A DNA stretch of 64,000 nucleotides, taken from Thauera sp. Its GTDB lineage: Bacteria; Pseudomonadota; Gammaproteobacteria; Burkholderiales; Rhodocyclaceae. Position 1 is the stretch's first letter, and each line of letters begins with the position of its first letter. The translations under genes were made by a program, and so were the position numbers. The notes beneath the pieces are model-generated. The model worked only from the letters and a program-made list of their open reading frames with translations, did no database searches and was not told the origin of the DNA. Where the stretch lies: contig JACKMB010000001.1 in NCBI GenBank assembly GCA_024235615.1, positions 682,001-746,000 on the forward strand, written 5' to 3'. Below, piece after piece: positions 1 through 9,969 of the stretch.

Positions 1-66
1 GTCCTCGCTTCGCGTCCGCCTTCGGCTTCATCCTCGCCCCCGCCTTCGCCCGCCCGCCTCCCATCC

Positions 67-1761
67 ATGTCCCGCCCGCACCGACTGCTGCCCTTCCTGG
101 CCTGGCCCGCGCAATGGCGCGAGCACGGGCTGCGCGGCGATCTCGTCGCCGGCGTCACGGTCGCGCTGGTGCTGATCCCGCAGGCCCTGGCCTACGCCAA
201 GCTCGCCGGCCTGCCGCCGCACATCGGCCTCTACGCCGCGCTGGTGCCGGCGGTGGTGGCGGCCCTGTTCGGCTCCTGCGGCCAGCTGTCCACCGGCCCG
301 GTGGCGCTGACCAGCCTGCTCGTGGGCGCCAGCATCCTGCCGCTGGCGGGCAGCCCCGGGGACGACCTCGTCGGCCTCGCGCTGCTGCTCGCGCTGCTGT
401 CGGGCCTGTTCCAGCTCGCGCTCGGCGTGCTGCGCCTGGGCTGGCTGCTCAACCTGCTGTCGGTGCCGGTGCTGATGGGCTTCGTCAACGCCGCGGCGCT
501 GATCATCTGCCTCACCCAGATCCCGCCGCTGCTCGGGCTGGCCATGCCGCACTCCGATCATCTGCTGGTCGATTTCGTGCGCGCGCTCGGCGGGCTGGAC
601 GCGCTGCAACCGGCCGCGGTGGCGTTCGGCGTCGGCAGCCTGGTCGCGCTGGTCGCGCTCAAGCGCCTGTGGCCACGCCTGCCCGGCGTGCCGCTGGTGG
701 TGGCGGCGACGATCGCGATCTCGGCGTGGACCGGCTTCGCGGCGCAGGGCGGCGCGGTCGTGGGCGAAGTGCCGGCCGGACTGCCCGGCTTCAGCCTGCC
801 ACCGCTGCGGCCGGAACTGATCGCCACGCTGCTGCCGGCGGCCTTCGTGGTGGCGATGGTGAGCTTCATGGAGGCGGCCTCCAGCGCCAAGCTGATCTCC
901 GGGCGCACCCGGCAGCCCTGGGACCAGGACCAGGAGCTCGTCGGCCAGGGCCTGGGCAAGCTCGCCGCCGCCTTCACCGGCGGCCTGCCGGTGAGCGCCT
1001 CGTTCTCGCGCTCGGCGCTCAATTACGTCAATGAGGCGCGCACCGGCCTGTCCTCGCTGGTCACCGCCGCCTTCGTGCTGGTCACCCTGCTGTGGTTCAC
1101 CCCGCTGCTCTGGCACCTGCCCAAGCCGGTGCTGGCGGCGATCATCCTGCAGGCGGTGGCGGGACTGATCGACACCGGAGTGATGCTGCGCGCATGGCGG
1201 GCGAGCCGCGACGACGGCGCGGCCGCGGCAGTCACCTTCCTCGCCACGCTCGCCTTCGCGCCCAACATCCAGAACGGCGTGTTCACCGGGCTGATCCTGT
1301 CGCTCGCGCTGCTGGTGTATCGCGGCATGCGCCCGCGCGTGGCGCTGCTGGGCCTGCACGAGGACGGCACCTACCGCGACCGCGAGCGCTTCGACCTGCC
1401 CCACCCGCATGCGCAGCTGGTGATCCTGCGCTTCGACAGCCCGCTCAGCTTCGTCACCGCCGCCACCTTCGAGGACGCCATGCTTGGCGCGGCGCGCGCG
1501 CAGGACGGCGTGAAGATCGTGCTGGTCTCGGCCGCCGGCATCAACGCCATCGACGCCACCGGCCTGCACACGCTCGCCAGCCTGGTCGAGCGCTTCCACG
1601 TCCAGGGGCAGACCATCGCCTTCTGCGGCCTCAAGAAGCAGGTGATCGACGCCATGGAACGCGACGGGCTGTGGTCGCGTATCGGCAAGCACTCGAGCTA
1701 CCGCACCGAGCACCAGGCGCTCGACGCCCTGCTGCCCACCCTCGCCGCCCCGGCCGGGTAG
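67..1761 (+). CDS. SulP family inorganic anion transporter with STAS domain
   Basis: A 564-residue inner-membrane SulP (SLC26-like) permease, expected to move sulfate, bicarbonate or a similar anion. The N-terminal ~430 residues are a run of hydrophobic helices, with the family signature near residues 35-50 (a VALVLIPQALAYA stretch followed by GLPPHIGLYAA). The C-terminal ~115 residues form a cytoplasmic STAS domain, with the characteristic IDATGLHTL loop near residue 495. Length is normal for the family. The ATG at 67 starts with the usual short cytoplasmic leader. The gene stands alone on its strand before a repeat-rich gap. A second, distinct SulP gene lies at 61417-63108. The substrate cannot be told from sequence alone. 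Confidence 0.93.
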   Translation: MSRPHRLLPFLAWPAQWREHGLRGDLVAGVTVALVLIPQALAYAKLAGLPPHIGLYAALVPAVVAALFGSCGQLSTGPVALTSLLVGASILPLAGSPGDDLVGLALLLALLSGLFQLALGVLRLGWLLNLLSVPVLMGFVNAAALIICLTQIPPLLGLAMPHSDHLLVDFVRALGGLDALQPAAVAFGVGSLVALVALKRLWPRLPGVPLVVAATIAISAWTGFAAQGGAVVGEVPAGLPGFSLPPLRPELIATLLPAAFVVAMVSFMEAASSAKLISGRTRQPWDQDQELVGQGLGKLAAAFTGGLPVSASFSRSALNYVNEARTGLSSLVTAAFVLVTLLWFTPLLWHLPKPVLAAIILQAVAGLIDTGVMLRAWRASRDDGAAAAVTFLATLAFAPNIQNGVFTGLILSLALLVYRGMRPRVALLGLHEDGTYRDRERFDLPHPHAQLVILRFDSPLSFVTAATFEDAMLGAARAQDGVKIVLVSAAGINAIDATGLHTLASLVERFHVQGQTIAFCGLKKQVIDAMERDGLWSRIGKHSSYRTEHQALDALLPTLAAPAG

Positions 1762-2114
1762 ACGCGCCGGCAGGCGCAAAGGCGTCGGTGGATTTCCGTA
1801 CGCACGTCGATTACCGGACCGACGGGTTCGCAGCTGCCGCAACTCCTACAGGGGTCCCGGGACGCGTGGTGGTTACGGGAGGTCCGGGACGCGTGGGGGT
1901 TTGTGTAGGAGGTCCGGGGCGCGCGGCGGTTTATGTAGGAGCGCCGGCAGGCGCGAAAGCGGCGGTGGAACAGGGTACGCGTGTCGCTTGCCGGTCGGCC
2001 CGATTCGCAGCTGCCGCAGCTCCTGCAGCGGGGCCGGACCGCCGGGTTCGCAGCTGCCGCAACTCCGACAGGACACCACCGCAAACCGGGGCGGGGCGGC
2101 GGGGGCGTTTTGCA
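1762..2114. repeat. REP-like dispersed repeats in the sulP-rplU gap
   Basis: This gene-free stretch is packed with degenerate copies of two short units. One is GTAGGAGCGCCGGCAGGCG, best copy at 1935-1953 with a truncated relative at 1764-1778. The other is TTCGCAGCTGCCGCAACTCC, with variants near 1828, 2010 and 2047. The same units recur as an ordered array at 29060-29517 and singly at 63528-63549. They resemble the palindromic REP elements of gammaproteobacteria, with a GTAGGAGCG head and a short GC-rich palindrome. No coding frame here is convincing. Confidence 0.75.
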
Positions 2115-2143
2115 TTGACTTCCGGGGCCGACTCGGCTATCGT
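2115..2143 (+). promoter_or_regulatory. Probable sigma-70 promoter of rplU-rpmA
   Basis: TTGACT at 2115-2120 and TATCGT at 2138-2143 are separated by exactly 17 bases and lie about 40 bases before the rplU start codon. This is the only good -35/-10 pair I see in front of the ribosomal protein genes. Confidence 0.55.
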
Positions 2144-2181
2144 GCGCGATTCTTCGCAGACCCATCAACTGGAGCAACACC

Positions 2182-2493
2182 ATGTACGCGGTGATAAAAA
2201 CCGGTGGCAAGCAGTATCGCGTCGCTGCCGGCGAAAAGATCAAGGTAGAACAGATACCGGCCGACGTGGGTTCCGAGATCACCATCGACCAGGTCTTCAT
2301 GGTCGGTGAAGGCGATGCCGTCAAGATCGGCACGCCCGTTGTGGCCGGGGCTTCCGTCAAGGCGACCGTGGTCTCCCACGGCCGTCACGACAAGATCAAG
2401 ATTTTCAAGATGCGCCGTCGCAAGCACTACCAGAAGCACCAGGGGCATCGTCAGAACTACACCGAGCTTCGCATCGAAGCGATCTCGGCCTAA
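2182..2493 (+). CDS. rplU: 50S ribosomal protein L21
   Basis: A 103-residue protein identical in length to typical bacterial L21. It begins [14 protein letters not shown], the family signature, and keeps the [20 protein letters not shown] segment that contacts 23S rRNA. L21 is a primary component of the large ribosomal subunit. An SD-like GGAGC lies just before the ATG. rpmA follows after 20 bases, and obgE lies behind a terminator-like hairpin, the conserved rplU-rpmA-obg order of proteobacteria. Confidence 0.98.
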   Translation: MYAVIKTGGKQYRVAAGEKIKVEQIPADVGSEITIDQVFMVGEGDAVKIGTPVVAGASVKATVVSHGRHDKIKIFKMRRRKHYQKHQGHRQNYTELRIEAISA

Positions 2494-2513
2494 GGCGCAG
2501 GGGGTAATCCGAC

Positions 2514-2777
2514 ATGGCACACAAAAAAGCTGGCGGCAGTTCGCGTAACGGCCGCGACTCGGAATCGAAACGCCTCGGCGTCAAGCGCTACGGTGGCCAG
2601 TTCGTGCTCGCCGGCAACATCATCGTTCGCCAGCGCGGCACCGAATACCACCCGGGCGACAACGTCGGCATCGGCAAGGACCACACCCTGTTCGCGCTGA
2701 CCAACGGCGTCGTGCAGTTCGCGGTCAAGGGCCCGTCGCGTCGCCGCACCGTGATCATCGTGCCGGAAGCGGCCTGA
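2514..2777 (+). CDS. rpmA: 50S ribosomal protein L27
   Basis: An 87-residue L27 starting [16 protein letters not shown], the signature N-terminal tail that reaches the peptidyl-transferase centre. The conserved GVKRYGGQ and [10 protein letters not shown] segments follow. There is no Firmicutes-type cleavable N-terminal extension. It is cotranscribed with rplU, and a GC-rich hairpin with a T run follows at 2806-2835. Confidence 0.98.
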   Translation: MAHKKAGGSSRNGRDSESKRLGVKRYGGQFVLAGNIIVRQRGTEYHPGDNVGIGKDHTLFALTNGVVQFAVKGPSRRRTVIIVPEAA

Positions 2778-2805
2778 TCGCGCTCCGGTTCGCATTGCAG
2801 CATCG

Positions 2806-2835
2806 AAAGCCCTATCCCGGTGGTAGGGCTTTTTC
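2806..2835 (+). terminator. Rho-independent terminator after rpmA
   Basis: An inverted repeat AAAGCCCTA / TAGGGCTTT (arms around 2806-2814 and 2824-2832) is followed by a T run. It sits between rpmA and obgE and probably attenuates rather than abolishes readthrough into obgE. Confidence 0.8.
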
Positions 2836-2878
2836 ATTTTCGGGGTGCGCCTGCCGGCCTGCCCCGCCAAGAGGTTGA

Positions 2879-4078
<1,200 letters not shown>

Positions 4079-4162
4079 ACCCATCCCGCGTGCCGCCCGG
4101 CGGGCGGCGCGCACTTCGCAGCCTTTGCCGCCCCACTCTCTCCGCTGCCCGCACGCAACCCG

Positions 4163-5290
4163 ATGAGAACCAAGCTCCGCAACGCCCGCCGCCTCGTGGT
4201 CAAGGTCGGCTCCGCCCTCGTCACCAACAACGGCGCCGGCCTCGACAAGGACGCGCTCGACGCCTGGGCGCGCCAGATCGCCGCGCTGCGCGCCGAGGGG
4301 CGCGAGGTCGCGCTCGTGTCCTCGGGCGCGATCGCCGCCGGCATGCAGCGCCTGGGCTGGACGAAGCGCCCCACCGAGATGAGCAAGCTGCAGGCCGCCG
4401 CCGCGGTCGGCCAGATGGGCCTGGTCGAGGCCTACGAGAAGGCCTTCTCGCGCCACGGCCTGCACACCGCGCAGATCCTGCTCACCCACGAGGACCTGGC
4501 CGACCGCAACCGCTACCTCAACGCGCGCAGCACGCTCACCACCCTGCTCGCGCTCGGCGTGGTGCCGATCATCAACGAGAACGACACCGTGGTCACCGAC
4601 GAGATCAAGTTCGGCGACAACGACACCCTCGGCGCGCTCGTCGCCAACCTGATCGAGGCCGAGGCCCTGATCATCCTCACCGACCAGCAGGGCCTGTACA
4701 CCGCCGACCCGCGCAAGGACCCGGCCGCCACGCTGATCGGCGAGGGCCGCGCCGAGGACCGCCAGTACGAGGCCATGGCCGGCGGCTCGGGCAGCGCGAT
4801 CAGCAAGGGCGGCATGATCACCAAGATCCGCGCCGCCCAGCGCGCCGCGCGCAGCGGCGCCCACACCTGCATCGCCAGCGGCCGCGAGCCCGACCCCATC
4901 CTGCGCCTGGCCGCGGGCGAGACGCTCGGCACCCTGCTCTACGCCAGCAGCACGCCGCTGCAGGCGCGCAAGCAGTGGCTGGCCGACCACCTCCAGCTCG
5001 CCGGCGACCTGGTCATCGACGACGGCGCGGTGGCGGCGCTGAAGAGCGGCAAGAGCCTGTTGCCGGTGGGGGTGGTCGAGGTGCGCGGCGATTTCGAGCG
5101 CGGCGCGGTGGTGGCCTGCCGCAATATCGCGGGCGAGGAGGTGGCGCGGGGTCTTGTAAATTACTCCGCATCGGAATGCCGGCGCATCGCGCGCCGGCCG
5201 ACCGCGGAGATCGGAAATCTGCTGGGCTATGTCGACGAACCGGAAGTGGTCCACCGGGACAACATGGTTAGCCATAACGTCAGGAGCTAG
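4163..5290 (+). CDS. proB: Glutamate 5-kinase
   Basis: A 375-residue ProB that phosphorylates L-glutamate with ATP in the first step of proline synthesis. The amino-acid kinase domain spans residues ~1-255, with KVGSALVT near the N-terminus, SSGAIAAG, and the feedback-site region INENDTV. A C-terminal PUA domain covers ~280-365. The length fits the two-domain type. It follows obgE by 84 bases, and proA is not adjacent. The end of the gene borders a transposase remnant and marks the edge of the conserved core block. Confidence 0.97.
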   Translation: MRTKLRNARRLVVKVGSALVTNNGAGLDKDALDAWARQIAALRAEGREVALVSSGAIAAGMQRLGWTKRPTEMSKLQAAAAVGQMGLVEAYEKAFSRHGLHTAQILLTHEDLADRNRYLNARSTLTTLLALGVVPIINENDTVVTDEIKFGDNDTLGALVANLIEAEALIILTDQQGLYTADPRKDPAATLIGEGRAEDRQYEAMAGGSGSAISKGGMITKIRAAQRAARSGAHTCIASGREPDPILRLAAGETLGTLLYASSTPLQARKQWLADHLQLAGDLVIDDGAVAALKSGKSLLPVGVVEVRGDFERGAVVACRNIAGEEVARGLVNYSASECRRIARRPTAEIGNLLGYVDEPEVVHRDNMVSHNVRS

Positions 5291-5348
5291 GGGTCCGCGC
5301 GGCAGAACGCTGGAGCAGGGCGCGCCGGGTTTTCCGGCCCTTCGTCCT

Positions 5349-5791
5349 TCACGCCGCGCGCAGCGAGCACATCCTGCGCAGATTCAGCGCCATACCGACG
5401 AACCTCCAGTCCGCGTTGCCGCGCTCCAGGCCCCGCATGCTGAACTGTCGTAATCCCAACACGTTCTTGATCCAGCCGTTGGGCGGCGCGGCAATCCATT
5501 TTCGTCGCGCGTAGGCCGCCTTACCCGCCTTGCTGTCGAGTCTGTCGGCCATTTTTTTGCCGTGCGTGGATTGCGTTGCCGGTCGCAGCTCAACGGGTGC
5601 TTTCCCTCACGGCCCAACGCCACCAGTTCGGTGCCGCAGCCGTCCAGGCCCCTGAACGCCTGCTCCGAGCGGTTGCCGGTATCGGCAAGCGCCGGGCGCG
5701 GTCGCTGCTCCAAGCTCGCGTGCACGGCCAGCAGCCCCTCCCCCGGAAGCTGTCCGGCGTCGCTGGCGTTATTGGTCAGTTGGACCGCCAT
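5349..5791 (-). pseudogene. Frameshifted C-terminal remnant of an IS1182-type DDE transposase
   Basis: Two overlapping minus-strand frames carry consecutive pieces of one transposase. The upstream piece (coding up to 5791) has NNASDAGQL ... ALADTGNRSE ... LVALGREGKHP. The downstream piece (5349-5552) continues in another frame with AYARRKWIAAPPNGWIKNVL, then LRQFSMRGL and ALNLRRM. These blocks are typical of the C-terminal end of IS1182/IS5-like transposases. The frames do not join, and the N-terminal catalytic part is missing, so the gene is dead. No intact terminal inverted repeats were recognised. It lies exactly between proB and the accessory island. Confidence 0.8.
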
Positions 5792-5935
5792 GTGTCCGCC
5801 GAAGCCTGCAGGGGGGGGCTGTCACACGGACGGCTCCACCGTGTCGAACATGGACAGCGCTCATGGTTTCGTGCGTCAATTCGACGTCTCGCGCATCGTT
5901 CGGACCTAGAATTAACGCAGCAATGGGGAGACTCC

Positions 5936-7015
5936 GTGAGAAAATGCAAAAAATGCCTGCTGCCGGAAGCGGCTCCGGGTGCCGATCTCGATTCTTCGGG
6001 GGTGTGTGCCGCATGCCGGGCGACCCCTACCCGCCGGACAACGCAGCCGGACGCCAGTCGGTATCGCGAGGACCTTGAGGCAAGCCTGGAGGCGGCGCGC
6101 AACCACGCCGGTTCGAGCTACGACTGTATTGTTCCGCTGAGCGGTGGGAAGGATAGCCTCTTCCTCCTTCACCGACTCAAGGTCGAGTATGGGATGCGTG
6201 TTCTGGCCTTCACCTGCGACATCGACCTGCCTCCGATCGCATGGGCCAATATCCGCCTGGCGCTGCGCAAGCTTGATATCGACCATCTGGTCTTCACCCC
6301 TGCCCATGCGTTCCTCACCAAGTTGTTCCGCTACCTGCTGAAGAATCAGGAAGCACGCGGAGCGGTGTATTCAGTGTCCTACGTCTATGCGCCGCTGTTC
6401 GAGGGCGCGGCGATCAGGCTCGCGATCGAGAAGAACATCCCGCTCGTGCTCGCCGGCTACTCCCCCGGCCAGCCAGAGCCCGAGCGCATGCTCTACGAGT
6501 TCGCCCCCGCGCTCGTCAGTGGCGAGGATTGGACGCCGCCACACCTCAAGGAATGCGGCGAGTTCTCCGCAGACGAACTCGAAGCGTTCTACAACCCGCT
6601 GCGCTTGCCGGCCGGCACACGATTCCCGCGCTATATCGCCCCCTATCACGCCTGGGAGTACGATCAGGATCAGGTCGTCCGCAAGGTCACCGAACTTGGA
6701 CTGGTCCGGCGCAGCACACATGCAAGCCCGATCGTGAGCAACTACCCGATCAACTGGCTGATGATGTATTCCGATCTGCACAATTTCGGCTACAACCCCT
6801 ATGCGCCCGAGTTCGCCGCATTGATCCGCGAGGGCCGGGCGAGTCTGCGCTATTGGCGCGTGATGGCTCCCATCGTCGATCTGATGATCCGGCACAAGAT
6901 CGGCCTGGGCCGCGAGGTGCGGCGCAGCATGAAGTGGCTCGGCCTGGATGATGCGGATCTGCGCATCACGCTGCCGCGCGGCGCGTACGATCCTCCCATG
7001 CTGCGTGGGGGCTGA
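5936..7015 (+). CDS. N-acetyl sugar amidotransferase (WbpG/PseA-like)
   Basis: A 359-residue member of the N-acetyl sugar amidotransferase family, which turns an acetamido sugar into an acetamidino sugar on surface polysaccharides. The N-terminus has a CxxC...CxxC zinc-type site (Cys4, 7, 24, 27). A PP-loop ATP pyrophosphatase motif, SGGKDS, starts near residue 69. I chose the GTG at 5936: a GGGGAG SD sits about 6 bases upstream and the Cys site then starts at residue 4, as in the family. The longer open frame upstream runs through the dead transposase. Characterised relatives use HisH/HisF-like partners for ammonia; none is adjacent here. The acyl ligase gene starts 5 bases after the stop. 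Confidence 0.82.
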   Translation: MRKCKKCLLPEAAPGADLDSSGVCAACRATPTRRTTQPDASRYREDLEASLEAARNHAGSSYDCIVPLSGGKDSLFLLHRLKVEYGMRVLAFTCDIDLPPIAWANIRLALRKLDIDHLVFTPAHAFLTKLFRYLLKNQEARGAVYSVSYVYAPLFEGAAIRLAIEKNIPLVLAGYSPGQPEPERMLYEFAPALVSGEDWTPPHLKECGEFSADELEAFYNPLRLPAGTRFPRYIAPYHAWEYDQDQVVRKVTELGLVRRSTHASPIVSNYPINWLMMYSDLHNFGYNPYAPEFAALIREGRASLRYWRVMAPIVDLMIRHKIGLGREVRRSMKWLGLDDADLRITLPRGAYDPPMLRGG

Positions 7016-7020
7016 GCATC

Positions 7021-8799
7021 ATGGACGATGCGCCACTGAGCCTTTTGGACCGTTTGCGCTCGCGCGCGCTCGAGACGCCGCAACATATCGCATACCTGTA
7101 TCGGCATCCGGGCAGCAGCGAGCGATGGGACACCTTGAGTTGGGGTCAGGTGCTTGCCCGGGTGGAAGCCATGTCGGCGGCGCTCGCCGACCTCGGCCTT
7201 CGCGATGGCGACCGTGCCGCGATCATGATGCCGACCTCGCCGGATTGGGAGATCTGCCAGTTCGCCGCCATGGCCGTCGGCTGTGCCGTGATCGGGCTCG
7301 ATCTGCACGACGCTCCACGCAACCTGCGCCACATCCTGGAGGCTACCCGCCCACGGATCATCTTCACCACCGATCCAGGCCAGCTCGAGCGGATTGCAGA
7401 GTGCTGGCACGCCCCCGAGTTGGCGGTCATCTCGAGCGGCGAGGCGAAGACCTCGGGCACCCACCTCCTGGCGACCCTGCTCGCCACCGCGAGCGCGCTG
7501 GAGAAGAGCCGGTCACCGCAGCCCGATCAGGTGGCCACGATCGTTTTCACCTCGGGGAGCACGGGACAGCCCAAGGGCATCGCCTACACCCATCGACAGA
7601 TCATCTCAGCCTCCGACCTGATCCTCGAGCGTTTTCCGGACATCCGTTCGGATGCACGGCTGGTGTGCTGGCTGCCGCTCTCCAACCTGTTCCAGCGCAT
7701 GGTGAATTTCTGCGCGATGCGCCGCGGCGCGGCGTCCTATTTCATCGCTGATCCGCATACCATCGCCAGCGTGCTGCCGCAGACCGAGCCCACCTTCTTC
7801 ATCGGGGTACCACGTTTCTTCGAGAAGCTGCATGCGGGCATCGTCAGGGAGATCGAATCGAAGCCTTTGCCGCTCCGCGTGCTGCTCGAGACCTCCTGGG
7901 CAATCGGCATGCGCGCCGCACGCGCACGCCGGGAACGGCGTTCGGCGGACATGCTGACGCGCGCCTTGTTGCCACTCGCCGATCGCGTGCTCGCCCGCAT
8001 CCGGGCAGTCATGGGGCGTAATCTCCAATTCATGGTGAGCGGCTCCGCCCCCTTGCCGGTGTGGCTGGCAGAACGCCTGCACGGCCTGGGCTGGCTGGTA
8101 CTCGAAGCCTACGGGATCAGCGAGAACGTCGCACCGATCGCAATGAACACGCCGGATGACTTCCGCTTCGGCAGCGTGGGGCACGTGTTGCCGGGCAACG
8201 AGCTACGCATCGCCGATGACGGCGAATTGCTCGTTCGCGGCCCGTGCGTTTTCGGGGGTTACTACGAAGGCACCGACGAAGGTTCGCCGATTGACGCCGA
8301 GGGCTTCCTCCACACCGGCGACTATGCGCGCATCGACGATGCGGGCTACCTGTGGCTGGAGGGGCGCAAGAGCGATGTATTCAAGACCTCCACCGGCCGC
8401 CGCATTGCACCGGCACCGATCGAGGGGGCACTCAGGAGCATCCCCGGGGTCGAGCATGCCGTCGTGATCGGACATGATCGTCCGTATCCGGTGGCGATCC
8501 TCGCACTCGCCGCCCATTCGCTGCAGGGAGCAGGCGGCGAGCGCGCAGTTCTCGAACGAATCGCTGCGGATGTGGTGGCGACATGCGGGATCTTTCCCCC
8601 GTATCAGCGTCCAGGGGCGCTGATCGTGACATTCCGTCCCTTCTCCATCGAGACCGGCGAACTGACCGCCAACCTCAAGATCCGGCGGCGACCCGTCGAG
8701 CTCGGTTTCCGCACGCAGATCGATGAGGCTTATTCACGCCCGGCCAGCCGCACCGAGCGCGGCGCGACCACCGCACTTCCTGTGATCACCTCGTCATGA
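7021..8799 (+). CDS. AMP-dependent acyl-CoA synthetase/ligase (ANL superfamily)
   Basis: A 592-residue adenylating enzyme that should activate a carboxylic acid, probably a fatty acid, as acyl-AMP and then acyl-thioester. The ATP-binding P-loop FTSGSTGQPKG lies near residues 175-186, the EAYGISEN motif near 361, TGDY near 432, and the hinge region RKSDVFKTSTG follows. The overall pattern is that of long-chain acyl-CoA synthetases (FadD15-like) rather than NRPS modules. There is no carrier domain. The last four bases overlap the next gene (ATGA), so ligase and reductase are translationally coupled. Substrate chain length cannot be inferred. Confidence 0.85.
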   Translation: MDDAPLSLLDRLRSRALETPQHIAYLYRHPGSSERWDTLSWGQVLARVEAMSAALADLGLRDGDRAAIMMPTSPDWEICQFAAMAVGCAVIGLDLHDAPRNLRHILEATRPRIIFTTDPGQLERIAECWHAPELAVISSGEAKTSGTHLLATLLATASALEKSRSPQPDQVATIVFTSGSTGQPKGIAYTHRQIISASDLILERFPDIRSDARLVCWLPLSNLFQRMVNFCAMRRGAASYFIADPHTIASVLPQTEPTFFIGVPRFFEKLHAGIVREIESKPLPLRVLLETSWAIGMRAARARRERRSADMLTRALLPLADRVLARIRAVMGRNLQFMVSGSAPLPVWLAERLHGLGWLVLEAYGISENVAPIAMNTPDDFRFGSVGHVLPGNELRIADDGELLVRGPCVFGGYYEGTDEGSPIDAEGFLHTGDYARIDDAGYLWLEGRKSDVFKTSTGRRIAPAPIEGALRSIPGVEHAVVIGHDRPYPVAILALAAHSLQGAGGERAVLERIAADVVATCGIFPPYQRPGALIVTFRPFSIETGELTANLKIRRRPVELGFRTQIDEAYSRPASRTERGATTALPVITSS

Positions 8800-9935
8800 G
8801 CACTTATTTTCTGACCGGCGCATCCGGCGCCGTTGGCAGCGCCATCGTCCCTCTGCTGCTGGTCGACCCTGCCACGAAGCTGAGGATCCTGCTGCGTGCT
8901 CGCACGCCGGCTCATCTGGAGGAGCGCTTCCAGTCGCTCTGCGAGTTCTGGCGCATCGCCCCGGAGAACGCAGATCGCAGACGCATCGAGCCGCTGCGCG
9001 GCGATGCGGCTTTGCCGCAGTTCGGACTGTCGGCCGTGGACTACGCTCGGGTTTGCGAGGACACCACCCATGTAATCCATTGTGCCGCCAGCGTCCGCAT
9101 GAACGAGACGCTCGACGAGGCCCGCGCCTCGGCCATCGGCTCGGCACGAGAGGTGCTCACGCTTGCCCGTGCCCTGCAGGCGCGAAGCCTGCTGAGAAAG
9201 GTCGAGTTCGTCAGCACCGTTGGCATCGCAGGGAAGCGGCAGGGGGCGCTGCCGGAACGCTGGATCGACGAAGCGCGCGAGTTCCATAACAGCTACGAGC
9301 AATCCAAGGCGGAAGCCGAGCAGCTCGTTCGCCACGCGATCGACACCGAGGGCCTGCCAGTCACGGTGCACCGGCCGAGCATGGTGATCGGCGACTCGCG
9401 CGACGGGCGCATCATCCATTTCCAGATCTTTTATTTCATCGCCGAGTTCATGAGTGGCCGCAAGACCTTCGGCCTTTACCCGGACTTCGGCGAGGTACGC
9501 CTCGATGTGATTCCCGTGGATTGGGTGGCACGCGCCATCGTGGACGCGAGCCGCAGCCCCGAAACCGCCGGCAGCATCTTCCACCTGTGCTCGGGTCCTC
9601 AGCGCTCACCACGCCTGAACGAGTTGCGCCCCATCCTGCGCCAAGCCTTCCGCGACCACGGGCATCGCCTGCCGCCATGCTTCACCGTGCCGCATCGGCT
9701 GTTCGCCGCCCTGCCCCGCATCGGTGCGCTGGTCGCGCCGCCGCGAATGCGGCGGGCCCTGTCCACCCTCCCGATCTATCTCGACTACCTGGCCGATAAC
9801 CAGGGCTTCGACAACCGGGTCTTCGTCGCACGACTCGCCGAGCGTTCGCTTCGCCTGCCCGATTGGGGGGAGTACCTTCCGGTGGTGCTGTCCTACTATC
9901 TGAAGGCGAAATACGGCCCTCGCCAATCGCCTTGA
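8796..9935 (+). CDS. SDR-family acyl/thioester reductase-like oxidoreductase
   Basis: A 379-residue extended SDR of the NAD_binding_4 (male-sterility/thioester-reductase) type. The Rossmann motif TGASGAVG is at residues 6-13 and the catalytic YxxxK (YEQSK) near 167-171. The conserved HRPSMVIGDS segment is the usual substrate-pocket signature of thioester and fatty-acyl reductases. It overlaps the acyl ligase by four bases. The ligase-reductase pairing suggests an acid is activated and then reduced to an aldehyde or alcohol, although simple sugar or sterol epimerase/dehydrogenase activity remains possible. No carrier protein is encoded nearby. It ends 34 bases from the convergent permease gene. 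Confidence 0.8.
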   Translation: MSTYFLTGASGAVGSAIVPLLLVDPATKLRILLRARTPAHLEERFQSLCEFWRIAPENADRRRIEPLRGDAALPQFGLSAVDYARVCEDTTHVIHCAASVRMNETLDEARASAIGSAREVLTLARALQARSLLRKVEFVSTVGIAGKRQGALPERWIDEAREFHNSYEQSKAEAEQLVRHAIDTEGLPVTVHRPSMVIGDSRDGRIIHFQIFYFIAEFMSGRKTFGLYPDFGEVRLDVIPVDWVARAIVDASRSPETAGSIFHLCSGPQRSPRLNELRPILRQAFRDHGHRLPPCFTVPHRLFAALPRIGALVAPPRMRRALSTLPIYLDYLADNQGFDNRVFVARLAERSLRLPDWGEYLPVVLSYYLKAKYGPRQSP

Positions 9936-9969
9936 GCAAGCAGCCGCCAAAGCGGCGCCGACACCGGAC

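Noticed and set aside
28-1842. 604-residue minus-strand frame opposite the first SulP gene
   Set aside because: Mirror frame; His/Arg/Gln/Glu-rich and without motifs.
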